Of a stretch of DNA of 64,000 nucleotides, positions 43,306 to 52,281 are shown in pieces. The stretch lies in NCBI GenBank assembly GCA_934433135.1, contig CAKRZO010000008.1, positions 70,677-134,676 of the forward strand. Direction: 5' to 3'. The notes under the pieces were generated by a model that saw nothing but the letters and a program-made list of their open reading frames with translations, ran no database searches and was not told the DNA's origin. Positions within the stretch are counted from its first letter, which is position 1; every line of letters starts with the position of its first letter. Origin of the DNA: an uncultured Acetatifactor sp. Its GTDB lineage: Bacteria; Bacillota; Clostridia; Lachnospirales; Lachnospiraceae. The translations under genes and the position numbers were made by a program.

Positions 43306-45400
43306 AACTTTCTCCTCCTTTTCCTGACTCTTTTCCTGCTTTTTTCATTCCGAGAGTAGTCACGCAAATCAATTTATCACAAAGCATCAGCAGTGCAGGC
43401 AAAATGAAAATGACACATAACATACTTACCACTGCACCTCTTGCCATCAACATACACATAGAACTGATAATGTCAATATCGGAATAAACCGCTACACCGA
43501 AGGTTGCCGCAAACAATCCCATACCGCTTACGATAATGGAAGGAATAGAGGTTCCCAGAGCTATCTTAACGGCGTTTCTCTTATTCTGTCCGCTGCATCT
43601 CTCCGCTTTATACCTTGTCGTCATCAGGATCGCGTAGTCTACGGTAGCACCCAGCTGAATGGTACTGATGCAGATCGGCGCAATGAACGGAAGCGACTGT
43701 CCTAAGTAATGCGGCAGACCAAGGTTAATGAAGATAGCCAACTCGATTACCGCAATCAGGATAAACGGAAGGGAGATACTCTTTTCTACCAATGCGATAA
43801 TTACAAAAATCGCAATTATGGAAACGGCATTTACTACCTGGAAGTCATGATCCGTGGTCTCAATCATATCCTTCATACAAGGCGCTTCACCGATCAGCAT
43901 GCCGGCAGGATCGTATTTTTTCAAAATGGCATTCAGGGAATCGATCTGTTCATTCACGGCATCGCTGGCAACACGATACTCGGAGTTAATTAAGAGAAGT
44001 TCCCACTTGTCACTCTTTAAAATCTCTGTAATGCTTTCCGGAAGGATTTCCTCCGGTACGGCAGAACCGACTACTGATTCCAGACCCAGTACGTATTTCA
44101 CACCGTCCACCTGTTCCATTTCTTTTGTCATGGAACGAACATCTTTCGGGGCGAGGGAAGAATCCACCAGAAGCATATGTGTGGACGCGATATCAAATTC
44201 GTCGGAAAGCTTGGAATTGGCAATGACATATTCCATATCCTCCGGCAGGCACTGTCCCATATCGTAATAAACTTCCTTGTTGGTCTTCTGATATCCGTAA
44301 TAAGCAGGCGGAATCAGGGCTGCAAAAATCAGTAAGAAAACCGGGAAAATTTTGGTAACACCCTTCGCAAAACCATCCATATTCGGAATAATGGAACGGT
44401 GTTTGGTTTTCTGAAGCGGTTTATCAAATACCAGGATTAAGGCCGGCAGAACGGTAACACATCCCAAAACGCCTAACAAAACACCCTTTGCCATTACAAT
44501 TCCCAGGTCCTTGCCCAGTGTAAAACTCATGAAACACAAAGCAGCGAATCCGGCAATAGTAGTAATGGAACTTCCGACTACGGAGGTAAGGGTTTCTGCA
44601 ATCGCTGCGCTCATGGCTTCCTTATTGTCTGCCGTATGTTCCCTCTGTTCGTTGTAGCTGTGCCACAGAAAGATGGAATAGTCCATGGTAACTGCTAACT
44701 GCAGAACAGCTGCCAGTGCCTTGGTAATGTAAGAAATCTCTCCCATAAAGTAGTTGGTTCCCAGATTCAGTACAATCATCATACCGATACTAAGCAAAAA
44801 TACGAAAGGAACCAGCCAACCGTCCAAAAACAGAAGCATTGCCGCACAAGCCAGCAGTACTGCAAGCCCTACGTAAATCGGCTCTTCCTGTTCACACAGA
44901 TCTTTCAAATCCGTTACCAGGGCAGACATTCCGGATACAAAGCACTGCTTTCCGGCAATCGATCGGATTTCCCGGATGGCGTCCATGGTCACATCTGCCG
45001 ATGTCGCCGTATCAAAGAAGACAGCCATCAGGGTCGCATCCCCTTTGTTGAACTCCTGCCTTATCTTATCCGGAAGCAGCTCCATGGGAACGCTGATATC
45101 CATCAGGGAATCATACCACAGAACCGATTCCACATGCTCTACACCTTCAAGTTTTTCTCTTAAAGCGGATACTTCTTTGGCAGGCATATTTTCGACTACG
45201 ATCAGGGAAAAGGCACCTTTTCCGAAATCTTCCATCAATTCATTCTGGCCGATTACCGTATCCATATCTTCCGGCAGGTAATCCAGCATATCATAATTGA
45301 TACGGGTTCCCGCCATTCCCAGTACTGCAGGTATCATGCAGACCAAGGCAATGATAAGAATCGGAATCCGGAACTTTACCACTGCTTTTCCAAAACGCAT
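43286..45400 (-). CDS. MMPL/RND-family exporter
   Basis: 704 residues with two repeats of one helix, an outer loop domain and five helices (about 10-330 and 355-690), as in MMPL proteins. The helices with proton-relay Asp read LAVTMDYSIFLWHSY and QLGATVDYAILMTTRY. It probably exports lipid or amphiphilic substrates using the proton gradient. It lies six bases downstream of the DUF308 gene in a TetR-controlled operon. Confidence 0.88.
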   Translation of the reverse strand: MRFGKAVVKFRIPILIIALVCMIPAVLGMAGTRINYDMLDYLPEDMDTVIGQNELMEDFGKGAFSLIVVENMPAKEVSALREKLEGVEHVESVLWYDSLMDISVPMELLPDKIRQEFNKGDATLMAVFFDTATSADVTMDAIREIRSIAGKQCFVSGMSALVTDLKDLCEQEEPIYVGLAVLLACAAMLLFLDGWLVPFVFLLSIGMMIVLNLGTNYFMGEISYITKALAAVLQLAVTMDYSIFLWHSYNEQREHTADNKEAMSAAIAETLTSVVGSSITTIAGFAALCFMSFTLGKDLGIVMAKGVLLGVLGCVTVLPALILVFDKPLQKTKHRSIIPNMDGFAKGVTKIFPVFLLIFAALIPPAYYGYQKTNKEVYYDMGQCLPEDMEYVIANSKLSDEFDIASTHMLLVDSSLAPKDVRSMTKEMEQVDGVKYVLGLESVVGSAVPEEILPESITEILKSDKWELLLINSEYRVASDAVNEQIDSLNAILKKYDPAGMLIGEAPCMKDMIETTDHDFQVVNAVSIIAIFVIIALVEKSISLPFILIAVIELAIFINLGLPHYLGQSLPFIAPICISTIQLGATVDYAILMTTRYKAERCSGQNKRNAVKIALGTSIPSIIVSGMGLFAATFGVAVYSDIDIISSMCMLMARGAVVSMLCVIFILPALLMLCDKLICVTTLGMKKAGKESGKGGESYEKVNA

Positions 45401-45406
45401 TTTAAA

Positions 45407-45997
45407 TCACTCCTTTATTTCTCTATACTCTGTTTCCATGTCCGGCAGCTGATGTCGTATAATTTTTACAACCGTCAGTACCGTACTTAAATTTAAGAAT
45501 CCTTCTGCCAGAAGCGTAATCCCCGATAAGATCATCAGAACCCTTACGCTTTCGGTCGGCCGGATCACCAGCAAAAGCCCCATGATCCCGGCGATTACCG
45601 CCCACAGAAGAATGAGCCACCATTTCCGGATCCCGAACTGTCTGGAATCCATGGCGATCTGGATTTTAAACAGACCATCCATCAGAATGGAAATTCCCAG
45701 AGCAATGCAGAAAAAATTCATCAGGTTCGCCGGGTAAATCAGCAGAAGCACTCCCAATGCAATCAGCAATAGGCCGAATGCCAGGTCATACTGAAAAGCC
45801 AGCCGGTATAAATCCCTGGAAAAATAACCCACCAGTTTGACACTGCCGAAGACAATCATTAAAATCCCCATCAGTATCCCCAGCATTTTGGCAGAAAAAT
45901 CCGGAATGACAATCAACAGAATTCCCAGGACGCAAAGCATAACGGAAATAATGATATATCCTGTCTTTGCAGTTTTCATCGGTGTTACAGAACGCAT
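45407..45997 (-). CDS. HdeD-like DUF308 membrane protein
   Basis: 196 residues from the ATG at 45997, which has GGAGG eight bases upstream; the longer frame to 46123 runs over the upstream terminator. Six predicted membrane helices in three pairs, each with a Gly-rich turn (GILMGILMIVFGSVKL, GLLLVIRPTESVRVLMIL), as in HdeD/DUF308 proteins. The function in this family is poorly known; it is first of three co-directed genes with the MMPL exporter. Confidence 0.8.
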   Translation of the reverse strand: MRSVTPMKTAKTGYIIISVMLCVLGILLIVIPDFSAKMLGILMGILMIVFGSVKLVGYFSRDLYRLAFQYDLAFGLLLIALGVLLLIYPANLMNFFCIALGISILMDGLFKIQIAMDSRQFGIRKWWLILLWAVIAGIMGLLLVIRPTESVRVLMILSGITLLAEGFLNLSTVLTVVKIIRHQLPDMETEYREIKE

Positions 45998-46066
45998 ATC
46001 TGTCGCCTCCTTGTATTTCTTATAGATGCAGTATAATCGATTTTGCCTTCCTGGAAAATGGGCAGT

Positions 46067-46096
46067 AAAAAACGGATGCCTTAAAATAAGGCACCC
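46067..46096 (-). terminator. Terminator after the TetR gene
   Basis: Arms GGATGCCTTA (46074-46083) and TAAGGCACCC (46087-46096) with a three-base loop; on the minus strand TTTTTT follows (46067-46072). It separates the TetR gene from the exporter genes, so read-through or a second promoter (minus-strand TATACT near 46031-46036) must serve the exporter. Confidence 0.65.
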
Positions 46097-46137
46097 GGAA
46101 GCGATTGTCTGAAATTCAGACATTTTATACTTTTTGT

Positions 46138-46701
46138 CTATTTGCGGCTTTGTAAGCTTCTGCGTACGACTTCTTCCGTCATCCCTTTGTGGAGCTCACA
46201 CAGTCTGGCGAAAGCGATCCGGATATCTTCCTTCATACCGTCTTCCATCCATTCAATAATCTGCCCGAAGCATTCGCAACGGATAAAACGGATAATAATC
46301 TCTTTGTCATAGGCATCAATCGGCTGGTCTGCAAATACCGTCTCCATATAGGTTGTGACTACATAATTGCAAACCTGCTTCAGATAATGTTCATAAACAT
46401 CCCGGTTCACAGAGTGGTAAAGATGAAGCACTGCCTTTCGGTTTTTCAATGCAAAATCCACTGCCACACTCATGGCCTGTTCCACGGAGTCAATGTTGGG
46501 ATATTCCCGGATAATACGATCTGCATCCTCCGTCACAATCTCTTCGACCAGAGACGGCAGATCCTGGAAATGATAATAAAAAGAATTCCGGTTAATTCCG
46601 CAATCCTCCACGATATCTTTTACCGTTATCTGGCTTAACGGTCTTTCGTTTAAAAGTTTAATAAAAGATTCCTTAATGGCTTTCTTGGTAAAGTTCGGCA
46701 T
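46138..46701 (-). CDS. TetR-family regulator of the MMPL operon
   Basis: 187 residues from the ATG at 46701, with GGGAGG upstream; the frame back to 46866 crosses the promoter. The helix-turn-helix ITVKDIVEDCGINRNSFYYHF is typical of TetR, and the C-terminal domain resembles the DhaS/YsiA-like group. It precedes the DUF308-MMPL-YhgE genes in the same direction and is likely to repress them and itself. The ligand is unknown. Confidence 0.85.
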   Translation of the reverse strand: MPNFTKKAIKESFIKLLNERPLSQITVKDIVEDCGINRNSFYYHFQDLPSLVEEIVTEDADRIIREYPNIDSVEQAMSVAVDFALKNRKAVLHLYHSVNRDVYEHYLKQVCNYVVTTYMETVFADQPIDAYDKEIIIRFIRCECFGQIIEWMEDGMKEDIRIAFARLCELHKGMTEEVVRRSLQSRK

Positions 46702-46791
46702 GCTTATTCCTCCCTGTTCTGTCAAGCCTTCCTGATTTTTCTGCAGGATAAAAAGGTAACGATAACCATTTACCCCGTCATTTCTGTAGTT

Positions 46792-46820
46792 ATTATACAC
46801 AGACTGGAACTTTATGTCAA
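46792..46820 (-). promoter_or_regulatory. Consensus promoter of the TetR gene
   Basis: Minus strand: exact -35 TTGACA (46815-46820), a 17-bp spacer and exact -10 TATAAT (46792-46797). An inverted repeat GGTAA-n10-TTACC (46755-46774) just downstream is a candidate operator. A promoter this strong would need a repressor. Confidence 0.7.
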
Positions 46821-46824
46821 CCGG

Positions 46825-46849
46825 CAAAAAAAATGAACAGCCACTGTTC
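46825..46849 (-). terminator. Terminator of the metal ATPase operon
   Basis: Minus strand: GAACAG TGG CTGTTC hairpin (46835-46849) followed by A then TTTTTTTT (46825-46833), 39 bp after the ATPase stop codon. Confidence 0.7.
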
Positions 46850-46887
46850 AAGAGCAATTGCTCCAAAGCAATGACTGTCCACTGTTT

Positions 46888-48870
46888 TTATTTTTCAGAA
46901 GAATCGATGCGAAGGCATCTGACTGCATTTAAAACAGCAATTACCATAACTCCCACGTCGGCAAATACGGCAACCCACATATCTGCATGGCCGGTTGCAC
47001 CGAGAACAAGGCAGATGGCTTTTACGGCCAACGCAAAGATAATATTCTCGTAGACAATCCGCATGCATTTCCTTGCTCCTTTAATGGCAACGGCAATCTT
47101 GCGCGGGTTATCATCCATCAGAACCACATCGGCTGCCTCAATGGCCGCATCCGATCCTAACGCACCCATAGCGATACCGATATCCGCTCTGGAAAGCACC
47201 GGTGCATCATTGATGCCGTCTCCCACAAATACCAGCTGTTCCTTTTTACCTTTTGCGGCAAGAAGCTCTTCCATAGCCGCCACCTTGCCATCCGGTAGTA
47301 ATTCGCTCTTCACTTCATCAATCTTCAGTAAAGAAGCAATTCTTTCTGCCGTCTGCCGGTTATCCCCGGTCAGCATTACGGTCTTCTTCACACCCAGAGC
47401 CTTTAACGACTGAATTGCGTCAGCCGCCTGCTCTTTTACCACATCGGAAATCAACAGGTATCCTGCATACTTGTCATCGATTGCCACATGCACCACCGTT
47501 CCCGGTTGATCCGGTTCCGGGCAGGTCAGATTCAGTCTGTTCATAAGTTTGGCATTTCCCGCTGCTACTTTATGGCCGTCTACCTCCGCCTCTACGCCAT
47601 GACCGCCGATTTCCTCAATTTTCCCGATCTGCGCCTGATTCCAATCCTTAACATCCCGGCTTCCTGCCGGTACTCCTTCCACGTTCTCATCTTGCTTCAA
47701 AGCCGAGCTCTCTGTCCGGTCTTGCGCCTTTTCCGCTTTCTGTGTCTGGCTCTTCTCCTGAGCTTCCCGCAGGCTCTTAGCAATAGGATGGGAAGAATAT
47801 TTTTCCGCACAGGCCGCATAATACAGCAGATCTTCCGGTTTTTCCCCCTCTGCAGGGCAAATCTGCGTCACTTCAAAAACGCCTTTTGTCAGGGTTCCTG
47901 TTTTATCAAAAACCACACATCCGGTCTGGGACAAAGCTTCCAGATAGTTGGAGCCTTTGATCAGAATTCCTCTGGAAGAAGCACCGCCGATTCCGCCGAA
48001 GAAACTTAACGGGATGGAAATCACCAGGGCACACGGGCAGCTGATTACCAGGAAAGTCAGCGCTCTGCTGATCCAGTTTGCAAAATCAGCCGGATTGCCC
48101 ATAAGCAAGTTAATTACCGGCGGCAGAATAGCCAGGGCAAGTGCACTGTAACATACGGCCGGTGTGTAATAATGCGCAAATTTGGTTATGAAATTCTCCT
48201 GTCTGGACTTCTTCATGCTGGAGTTTTCCACCAGATCCAGAATCTTGGAGACAGTAGACTCCCCGAATTTTTTCGTGGTACGTACTTTTAAAAGCCCGCT
48301 TTCATTAATACAGCCGCTGATGACCTCTGCACCTTTCTCCACTTTTCTGGGAAGGCTTTCTCCGGTAAGCGCACTGGTATTTAAGACAGAGCTTCCCTCT
48401 TCCACAATACCGTCAATGGGGATTTTTTCTCCGGGACGAACGACAATCACGGTTCCGATCTCCACTTCATCCGGATCTACCTGCTCAAGACTTCCGTCTT
48501 CTTTTTCCAGATTGGCGTAATCCGGGCGAATATCCATCAGTGCACTGATATTACGCCTGCTCTTGCCCACTGCAACGCTCTGAAAGAGTTCACCGATCTG
48601 GTAAAACAGCATAACCGCCACGCCTTCCCGGTATTCTCCCAAAAGAAGCGCACCTACCGTAGCGACTGCCATCAGGAAGTTTTCATCAAAAACCTCTCCG
48701 TGAATGATCCCCAAACCGGCTTTTTTCAGAATGTCATATCCGATGATAAAGTAAGGTATCAGGAAACAAATCGGAACCCAGATTCCTTTTAAAGGTAACA
48801 AAGATACCAAAATCAGTAATCCCAAAGACACCAGGATCCGAATCAATACTTTTTTCTGCTTCTTTGTCAT
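46888..48870 (-). CDS. P1B-2 type Zn/Cd/Pb-exporting ATPase (CadA/ZntA-like)
   Basis: 660 residues. It has the transmembrane metal site CPC (VISCPCALVIS), the phosphorylation site DKTGTLTKG, the TGES loop and GDGINDAPVL. The last helices have ENIIFALAVK and FADVGV, the Asn/Lys/Asp pattern of the Zn/Cd/Pb group, not the copper group. No HMA domain is fused; it is encoded separately just upstream. A Gln/Lys/Glu-rich insert interrupts the nucleotide-binding domain near residue 385. Confidence 0.92.
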   Translation of the reverse strand: MTKKQKKVLIRILVSLGLLILVSLLPLKGIWVPICFLIPYFIIGYDILKKAGLGIIHGEVFDENFLMAVATVGALLLGEYREGVAVMLFYQIGELFQSVAVGKSRRNISALMDIRPDYANLEKEDGSLEQVDPDEVEIGTVIVVRPGEKIPIDGIVEEGSSVLNTSALTGESLPRKVEKGAEVISGCINESGLLKVRTTKKFGESTVSKILDLVENSSMKKSRQENFITKFAHYYTPAVCYSALALAILPPVINLLMGNPADFANWISRALTFLVISCPCALVISIPLSFFGGIGGASSRGILIKGSNYLEALSQTGCVVFDKTGTLTKGVFEVTQICPAEGEKPEDLLYYAACAEKYSSHPIAKSLREAQEKSQTQKAEKAQDRTESSALKQDENVEGVPAGSRDVKDWNQAQIGKIEEIGGHGVEAEVDGHKVAAGNAKLMNRLNLTCPEPDQPGTVVHVAIDDKYAGYLLISDVVKEQAADAIQSLKALGVKKTVMLTGDNRQTAERIASLLKIDEVKSELLPDGKVAAMEELLAAKGKKEQLVFVGDGINDAPVLSRADIGIAMGALGSDAAIEAADVVLMDDNPRKIAVAIKGARKCMRIVYENIIFALAVKAICLVLGATGHADMWVAVFADVGVMVIAVLNAVRCLRIDSSEK

Positions 48871-48909
48871 GATTATCGCCCCTCCTGCTATGGCAGATAT
48901 GTTTTTTAC

Positions 48910-49128
48910 TTATAAATAAATCTCACAGTCAGACTCTACTTTTTTGCAGGCCTTGACTACTCTCTTCATAACTTCCGCCTCATCGGCTCCTTCTTTAAAT
49001 TCCACATTCATCTTCTGTGTCATGAAGCTGACAGTTGCATCGGCAACTCCCTCTGTCTTTTGGGCAGCCTCCTCCATCTTCAGTGCACAGTTTGCGCAAT
49101 CCACTTCAATTTTATATGTTTTCTTCAT
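48910..49128 (-). CDS. Stand-alone heavy-metal-associated (HMA) domain protein
   Basis: 72 residues from the ATG at 49128 with GAGAGG upstream. Ferredoxin-like HMA fold: KTYKIEVDCANCALKMEEA, with the metal pair as CxxC (CANC). It is 39 bp before the P1B ATPase and probably delivers metal to it or replaces its missing N-terminal domain. A second Cys pair lies near the C-terminus (KACKKVESDCEIY). Confidence 0.9.
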   Translation of the reverse strand: MKKTYKIEVDCANCALKMEEAAQKTEGVADATVSFMTQKMNVEFKEGADEAEVMKRVVKACKKVESDCEIYL

Positions 49129-49218
49129 CTCTTTTTCCTCTCTTTCCATTTGTCATTCCATCATGGTGATGTTGAATACCGGATTGCTTCGTACTTTACA
49201 TTCCGGCAATCCTTATAA

Positions 49219-49260
49219 ATAATATAAACATATGAATCAGTGTTCATATGTTTATATTAT
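49219..49260. promoter_or_regulatory. ArsR/SmtB-type operator palindrome before the metal-export genes
   Basis: Perfect 18-bp arms (49219-49236 and 49243-49260) around a six-base centre TCAGTG, core CATATGAA-n6-TTCATATG. This is the TGAA-n6-TTCA pattern known for ArsR/SmtB/CadC metal sensors. It lies about 90 bp before the HMA gene. No ArsR gene is in the window, so the regulator must act from elsewhere. Confidence 0.7.
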
Positions 49261-49325
49261 CATAAATATTCACTTTGTCAAGAGGGAAAAATAATTTTCT
49301 ATAAGTTCTTTTTCGATATTCTTTC

Positions 49326-49808
49326 TTACTGTTTCAAGATCTTTTTGAGACGGTTTCTCATACGATAAATTCTTTCCTTCATAGCCGGCTCCGTTACTCC
49401 TTCCAGGCTTGCCAACTCCCTGGCCGAATAACCGCCCCGGTAATAAAGGCAAAATAATTCTGCCTCTCTTTGCCCTAATTCTTTTGCCATAATGTTAAAT
49501 AGTTCCGCAAAACCGTAGGATGCAAAAAATTCGTTATCAATTTCATCTGCAACAATTTCCGCCCGTGTTTTCTGCGCCATACGGCGCTTTTGATTCAAAA
49601 GTTTGAATTTCAATGTCTGCATCAGCCAACCACCGGGATTATCATGGTTTTTCAACATCTCCTCGTGACGCAGTGCCTCACAAAATGTATCCTGTACAAT
49701 ATCTTCCGCCAGAGTGGCAAGCCAATACTCCCGTCTTACCACCGCTATCAGTTCCTCATAATATTTATAATAAAGATTTTCAAAGAAGTCATCCTTTGTG
49801 TACTTCAT
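49326..49808 (-). CDS. ECF-type RNA polymerase sigma factor
   Basis: 160 residues. Region 2: EELIAVVRREYWLATLAEDIVQDTFCEALRH. Region 4: LGQREAELFCLYYRGGYSARELASLEG with a helix-turn-helix to the C-terminus. There is no adjacent anti-sigma factor, and the next genes downstream are the HMA and metal ATPase genes behind their own operator. Its stimulus cannot be told from the sequence. Confidence 0.88.
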   Translation of the reverse strand: MKYTKDDFFENLYYKYYEELIAVVRREYWLATLAEDIVQDTFCEALRHEEMLKNHDNPGGWLMQTLKFKLLNQKRRMAQKTRAEIVADEIDNEFFASYGFAELFNIMAKELGQREAELFCLYYRGGYSARELASLEGVTEPAMKERIYRMRNRLKKILKQ

Positions 49809-49962
49809 AAATCCAGCAACCTTCTCCCTGTAATTTATGTTTTATTATACATTTGTGTTTTATTATACATACATTTCCCATAAACCGCAATACTTTTTCC
49901 AATATTCAGTTACTATTTTAACACAATATTTATCATCATTTTTTATTTATTCTTAAGGTTTG

Positions 49963-49982
49963 TACCTATGAATAGGTATAAT
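49963..49982 (+). promoter_or_regulatory. Palindrome overlapping the promoter of the XRE gene
   Basis: TACCTAT-GA-ATAGGTA (49963-49978) is a perfect 7-bp inverted repeat that overlaps the -10 TATAAT (49977-49982). The -35 is weak (TTAAGG, about 49953-49958). An XRE protein bound there would shut its own promoter. Confidence 0.45.
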
Positions 49983-50052
49983 CTGTTTATTTTCTGCTAA
50001 TATGATATTAAGATAGATAAGACGAAAAGTCAGAGCAAAGGAGAAACCGCAA

Positions 50053-50319
50053 ATGGAATATGGAAAACTGTATGCAGATCATATCCGTAAGCTTTGCAGA
50101 CAGCGTGGGCTGTCGATTAACAGGCTGGCGCACATGTCCGGTCTCAGGCAGTCTACCTTGGATAATATTATGCGTGGTGTCAGCTGCAATCCACGCGTGC
50201 TTACACTGCACAAAATTGCATTAGCTTTTGGTATGACACTTTCGGAATTTCTGGATTTTCCGGAATTAAATGATTACTATCCTTACGAAGAAGAGGAGCG
50301 GACAAATATTACGTCTTAA
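50053..50319 (+). CDS. Small XRE-family DNA-binding protein
   Basis: 88 residues, almost entirely one Cro/CI-type helix-turn-helix domain (about 5-70): LCRQRGLSINRLAHMSGLRQSTLDNIMRG. A short acidic tail (YYPYEEEER) follows. Transcribed alone. It lies behind a promoter with an overlapping palindrome, so self-repression is likely. Other targets are not visible. Confidence 0.85.
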   Translation: MEYGKLYADHIRKLCRQRGLSINRLAHMSGLRQSTLDNIMRGVSCNPRVLTLHKIALAFGMTLSEFLDFPELNDYYPYEEEERTNITS

Positions 50320-50321
50320 GC

Positions 50322-50348
50322 AAAAACGTGCGCCATCGGGCGCACGTT
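50322..50348 (-). terminator. Terminator after adenine deaminase (minus strand)
   Basis: Ten-base-pair stem AACGTGCGCC/GGCGCACGTT (50325-50334 and 50339-50348) with a four-base loop; on the minus strand TTTTTG follows. It may also end the XRE transcript from the other side, though with no T-run. Confidence 0.65.
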
Positions 50349-50404
50349 CACACTACCTTCATTTTACGGGGTGCCGGCATCCCGGGAATCGCCGATCACC
50401 GACC

Positions 50405-52138
50405 TTAAAAAATGCAATCCTCCACTGCCTGTTTTTGTACATCAATCAGTCCAAGACCATTCAGGCGAAGACAGGGAATGACCGGAAGGCTTATAAAAGC
50501 TAACGTCATAAAGGGATCGATTCCTGCTTTGCAGCCCAGTGCAGCTGCCGTTCTTTTTAATTCTTCCAATGTATCTTCCGCTTTCTGCGCTCCCCATAGG
50601 CTCATCAGACCGCCCACGGGAAGCGGTAAGGTTCCCAAAATCTCTCCGTTTTTAACCAGTGCAAGACCGCCTTCCTGTTCCCGAACCGTATTGGCCGCCA
50701 ACGCCATATCTTCATCATTGACGCCTGTCACGATTAAATTATGCGTATCATGCGCCACGCTGGTAGCAACCGCCCCTTCCTTCAGGCCATACCCCTTTAA
50801 GAATCCGATTCCGATGTGGCCGGTATGATGATGCCTTTCCAAAACTGCCACTTTTATAATATCCTTTGAAATGTCCACACCTTTTGCATGGCCCGGATTT
50901 ACCGTATAAGGAACAACATTCTCCCGGGTCAGAATCTCTCCCGGAATCAATTCGATTACACGCAGTTTCTCTCCTTCCCGCTTTAACGCCAGATCCTGCG
51001 GCGTTACTGTTTCCATATGGAAAGAATGCAGAATCTCCGGATATTTCTTTTCAATCTCCTTTACCGGTATGCTGCTTTGGAAAACTTGGGATGTTACTTT
51101 CTTACCATTCTTATAGACATCTGTTACTTTTACTTTCTCAAGATCGGACAATACCACCAGATCCGCGTGATATCCCGGTGCTACCGCACCCAGCTGCAGC
51201 TTGCCGAAATACTGTGCCGTATGTAATGTTGCCATTCGAATTGCCTGTATGGGATTGACACCGAGGTTCACGGCTTTCCGGATGATCGCATCCATATGTC
51301 CGTCACTGCGAAGTCCCTCCGGATGCCGGTCATCGGTAACAAACATGCATCGGGTATAGAAAGGGGCTTTGCATAGAGGCAGAAGAGCTTCCAGATTCCT
51401 GGCGGCTGTTCCTTCCCGGATCATAACCCACTGCCCCCGGCTGATTTTTTCGATACCTTCCTCCGGCGTGCTGCATTCATGATCCGAACCGATTCCCGCC
51501 GTGACATAAGCATTGAGCAGATTGCCGGAAAGTCCCGGCGCATGCCCGTCCAGCCGCTTTCCGTTTAAGCGGGCGTCTTCCAGTTTTTCCAGAACATCGT
51601 CTCTTGCGGCAACTGTGCCGAAAGCATCCATGACCTCCGCAAGTCCGGCAACTCTCTCACAGCCGTAGTATGGCTTTAATTCCCTTGCCGTAAGGACGGC
51701 GCCGGCTTCTTCCATGGGACTTGCCGGTACGCAGGACGGAAGCATAAAGAACACGTCCATGATAAGTCCTTTCGTCTGCTCCATCATAAAATCAATTCCG
51801 CGCGTTCCCGCTACATTGGCAATCTCATGCGGATCTGTAAATACGCCGGTCGTTCCGTGGGGCAGAACCGCCTTTTCAAATTCTCCGGGCAAAAGCATGG
51901 AAGATTCCAGATGAATATGTCCGTCCAGAAAACCCGGGCACAAATACTTCCCTTCCAGATCCACTTCCTCTTCTCCCTCATAAGAGCCGACTCCCACAAT
52001 CGTATCCCCGCAGATTGCCACATCCGCTTTTTCCAGTGTTTCTGTAAATACATTCACCACCACAGCATTCTTCAAAACCAGATCCGCTTTCTTTCTTCCC
52101 GCTGCTTCTGCAATTTTTTCCTTCAGCTGTTTTGTCAT
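50405..52138 (-). CDS. ade: Adenine deaminase
   Basis: 577 residues. It is of the amidohydrolase-fold AdeC type: metal-binding HIHLESSM near residue 95, GHAPGLSG with the bridging region near 198, and C-terminal domain motif SVAHDTHNLIVTGVND. It converts adenine to hypoxanthine and ammonia for purine salvage. It stands alone between a TetR gene and the XRE gene. No riboswitch was recognised in the 143-bp gap upstream. Confidence 0.95.
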   Translation of the reverse strand: MTKQLKEKIAEAAGRKKADLVLKNAVVVNVFTETLEKADVAICGDTIVGVGSYEGEEEVDLEGKYLCPGFLDGHIHLESSMLLPGEFEKAVLPHGTTGVFTDPHEIANVAGTRGIDFMMEQTKGLIMDVFFMLPSCVPASPMEEAGAVLTARELKPYYGCERVAGLAEVMDAFGTVAARDDVLEKLEDARLNGKRLDGHAPGLSGNLLNAYVTAGIGSDHECSTPEEGIEKISRGQWVMIREGTAARNLEALLPLCKAPFYTRCMFVTDDRHPEGLRSDGHMDAIIRKAVNLGVNPIQAIRMATLHTAQYFGKLQLGAVAPGYHADLVVLSDLEKVKVTDVYKNGKKVTSQVFQSSIPVKEIEKKYPEILHSFHMETVTPQDLALKREGEKLRVIELIPGEILTRENVVPYTVNPGHAKGVDISKDIIKVAVLERHHHTGHIGIGFLKGYGLKEGAVATSVAHDTHNLIVTGVNDEDMALAANTVREQEGGLALVKNGEILGTLPLPVGGLMSLWGAQKAEDTLEELKRTAAALGCKAGIDPFMTLAFISLPVIPCLRLNGLGLIDVQKQAVEDCIF

Positions 52139-52281
52139 AGTTTTTTGACTCCCCTTGCTGTTTTCTTTATGAAATCTCCCGTTTTCTCCGGCATATTATG
52201 GCTGTTCTGCCGATATTTTATCGCCATCTTACCGCCAATGTAATTCTATTTTTTGCAATGAATTCCGGCTGTTTTCCGCTG

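Noticed and set aside
49219..49260. Palindrome as terminator of the ECF sigma gene
   Set aside because: The stem is AT-rich with no following T-run on the minus strand, and it has the TGAA-n6-TTCA operator core; kept as operator, though dual use cannot be excluded.
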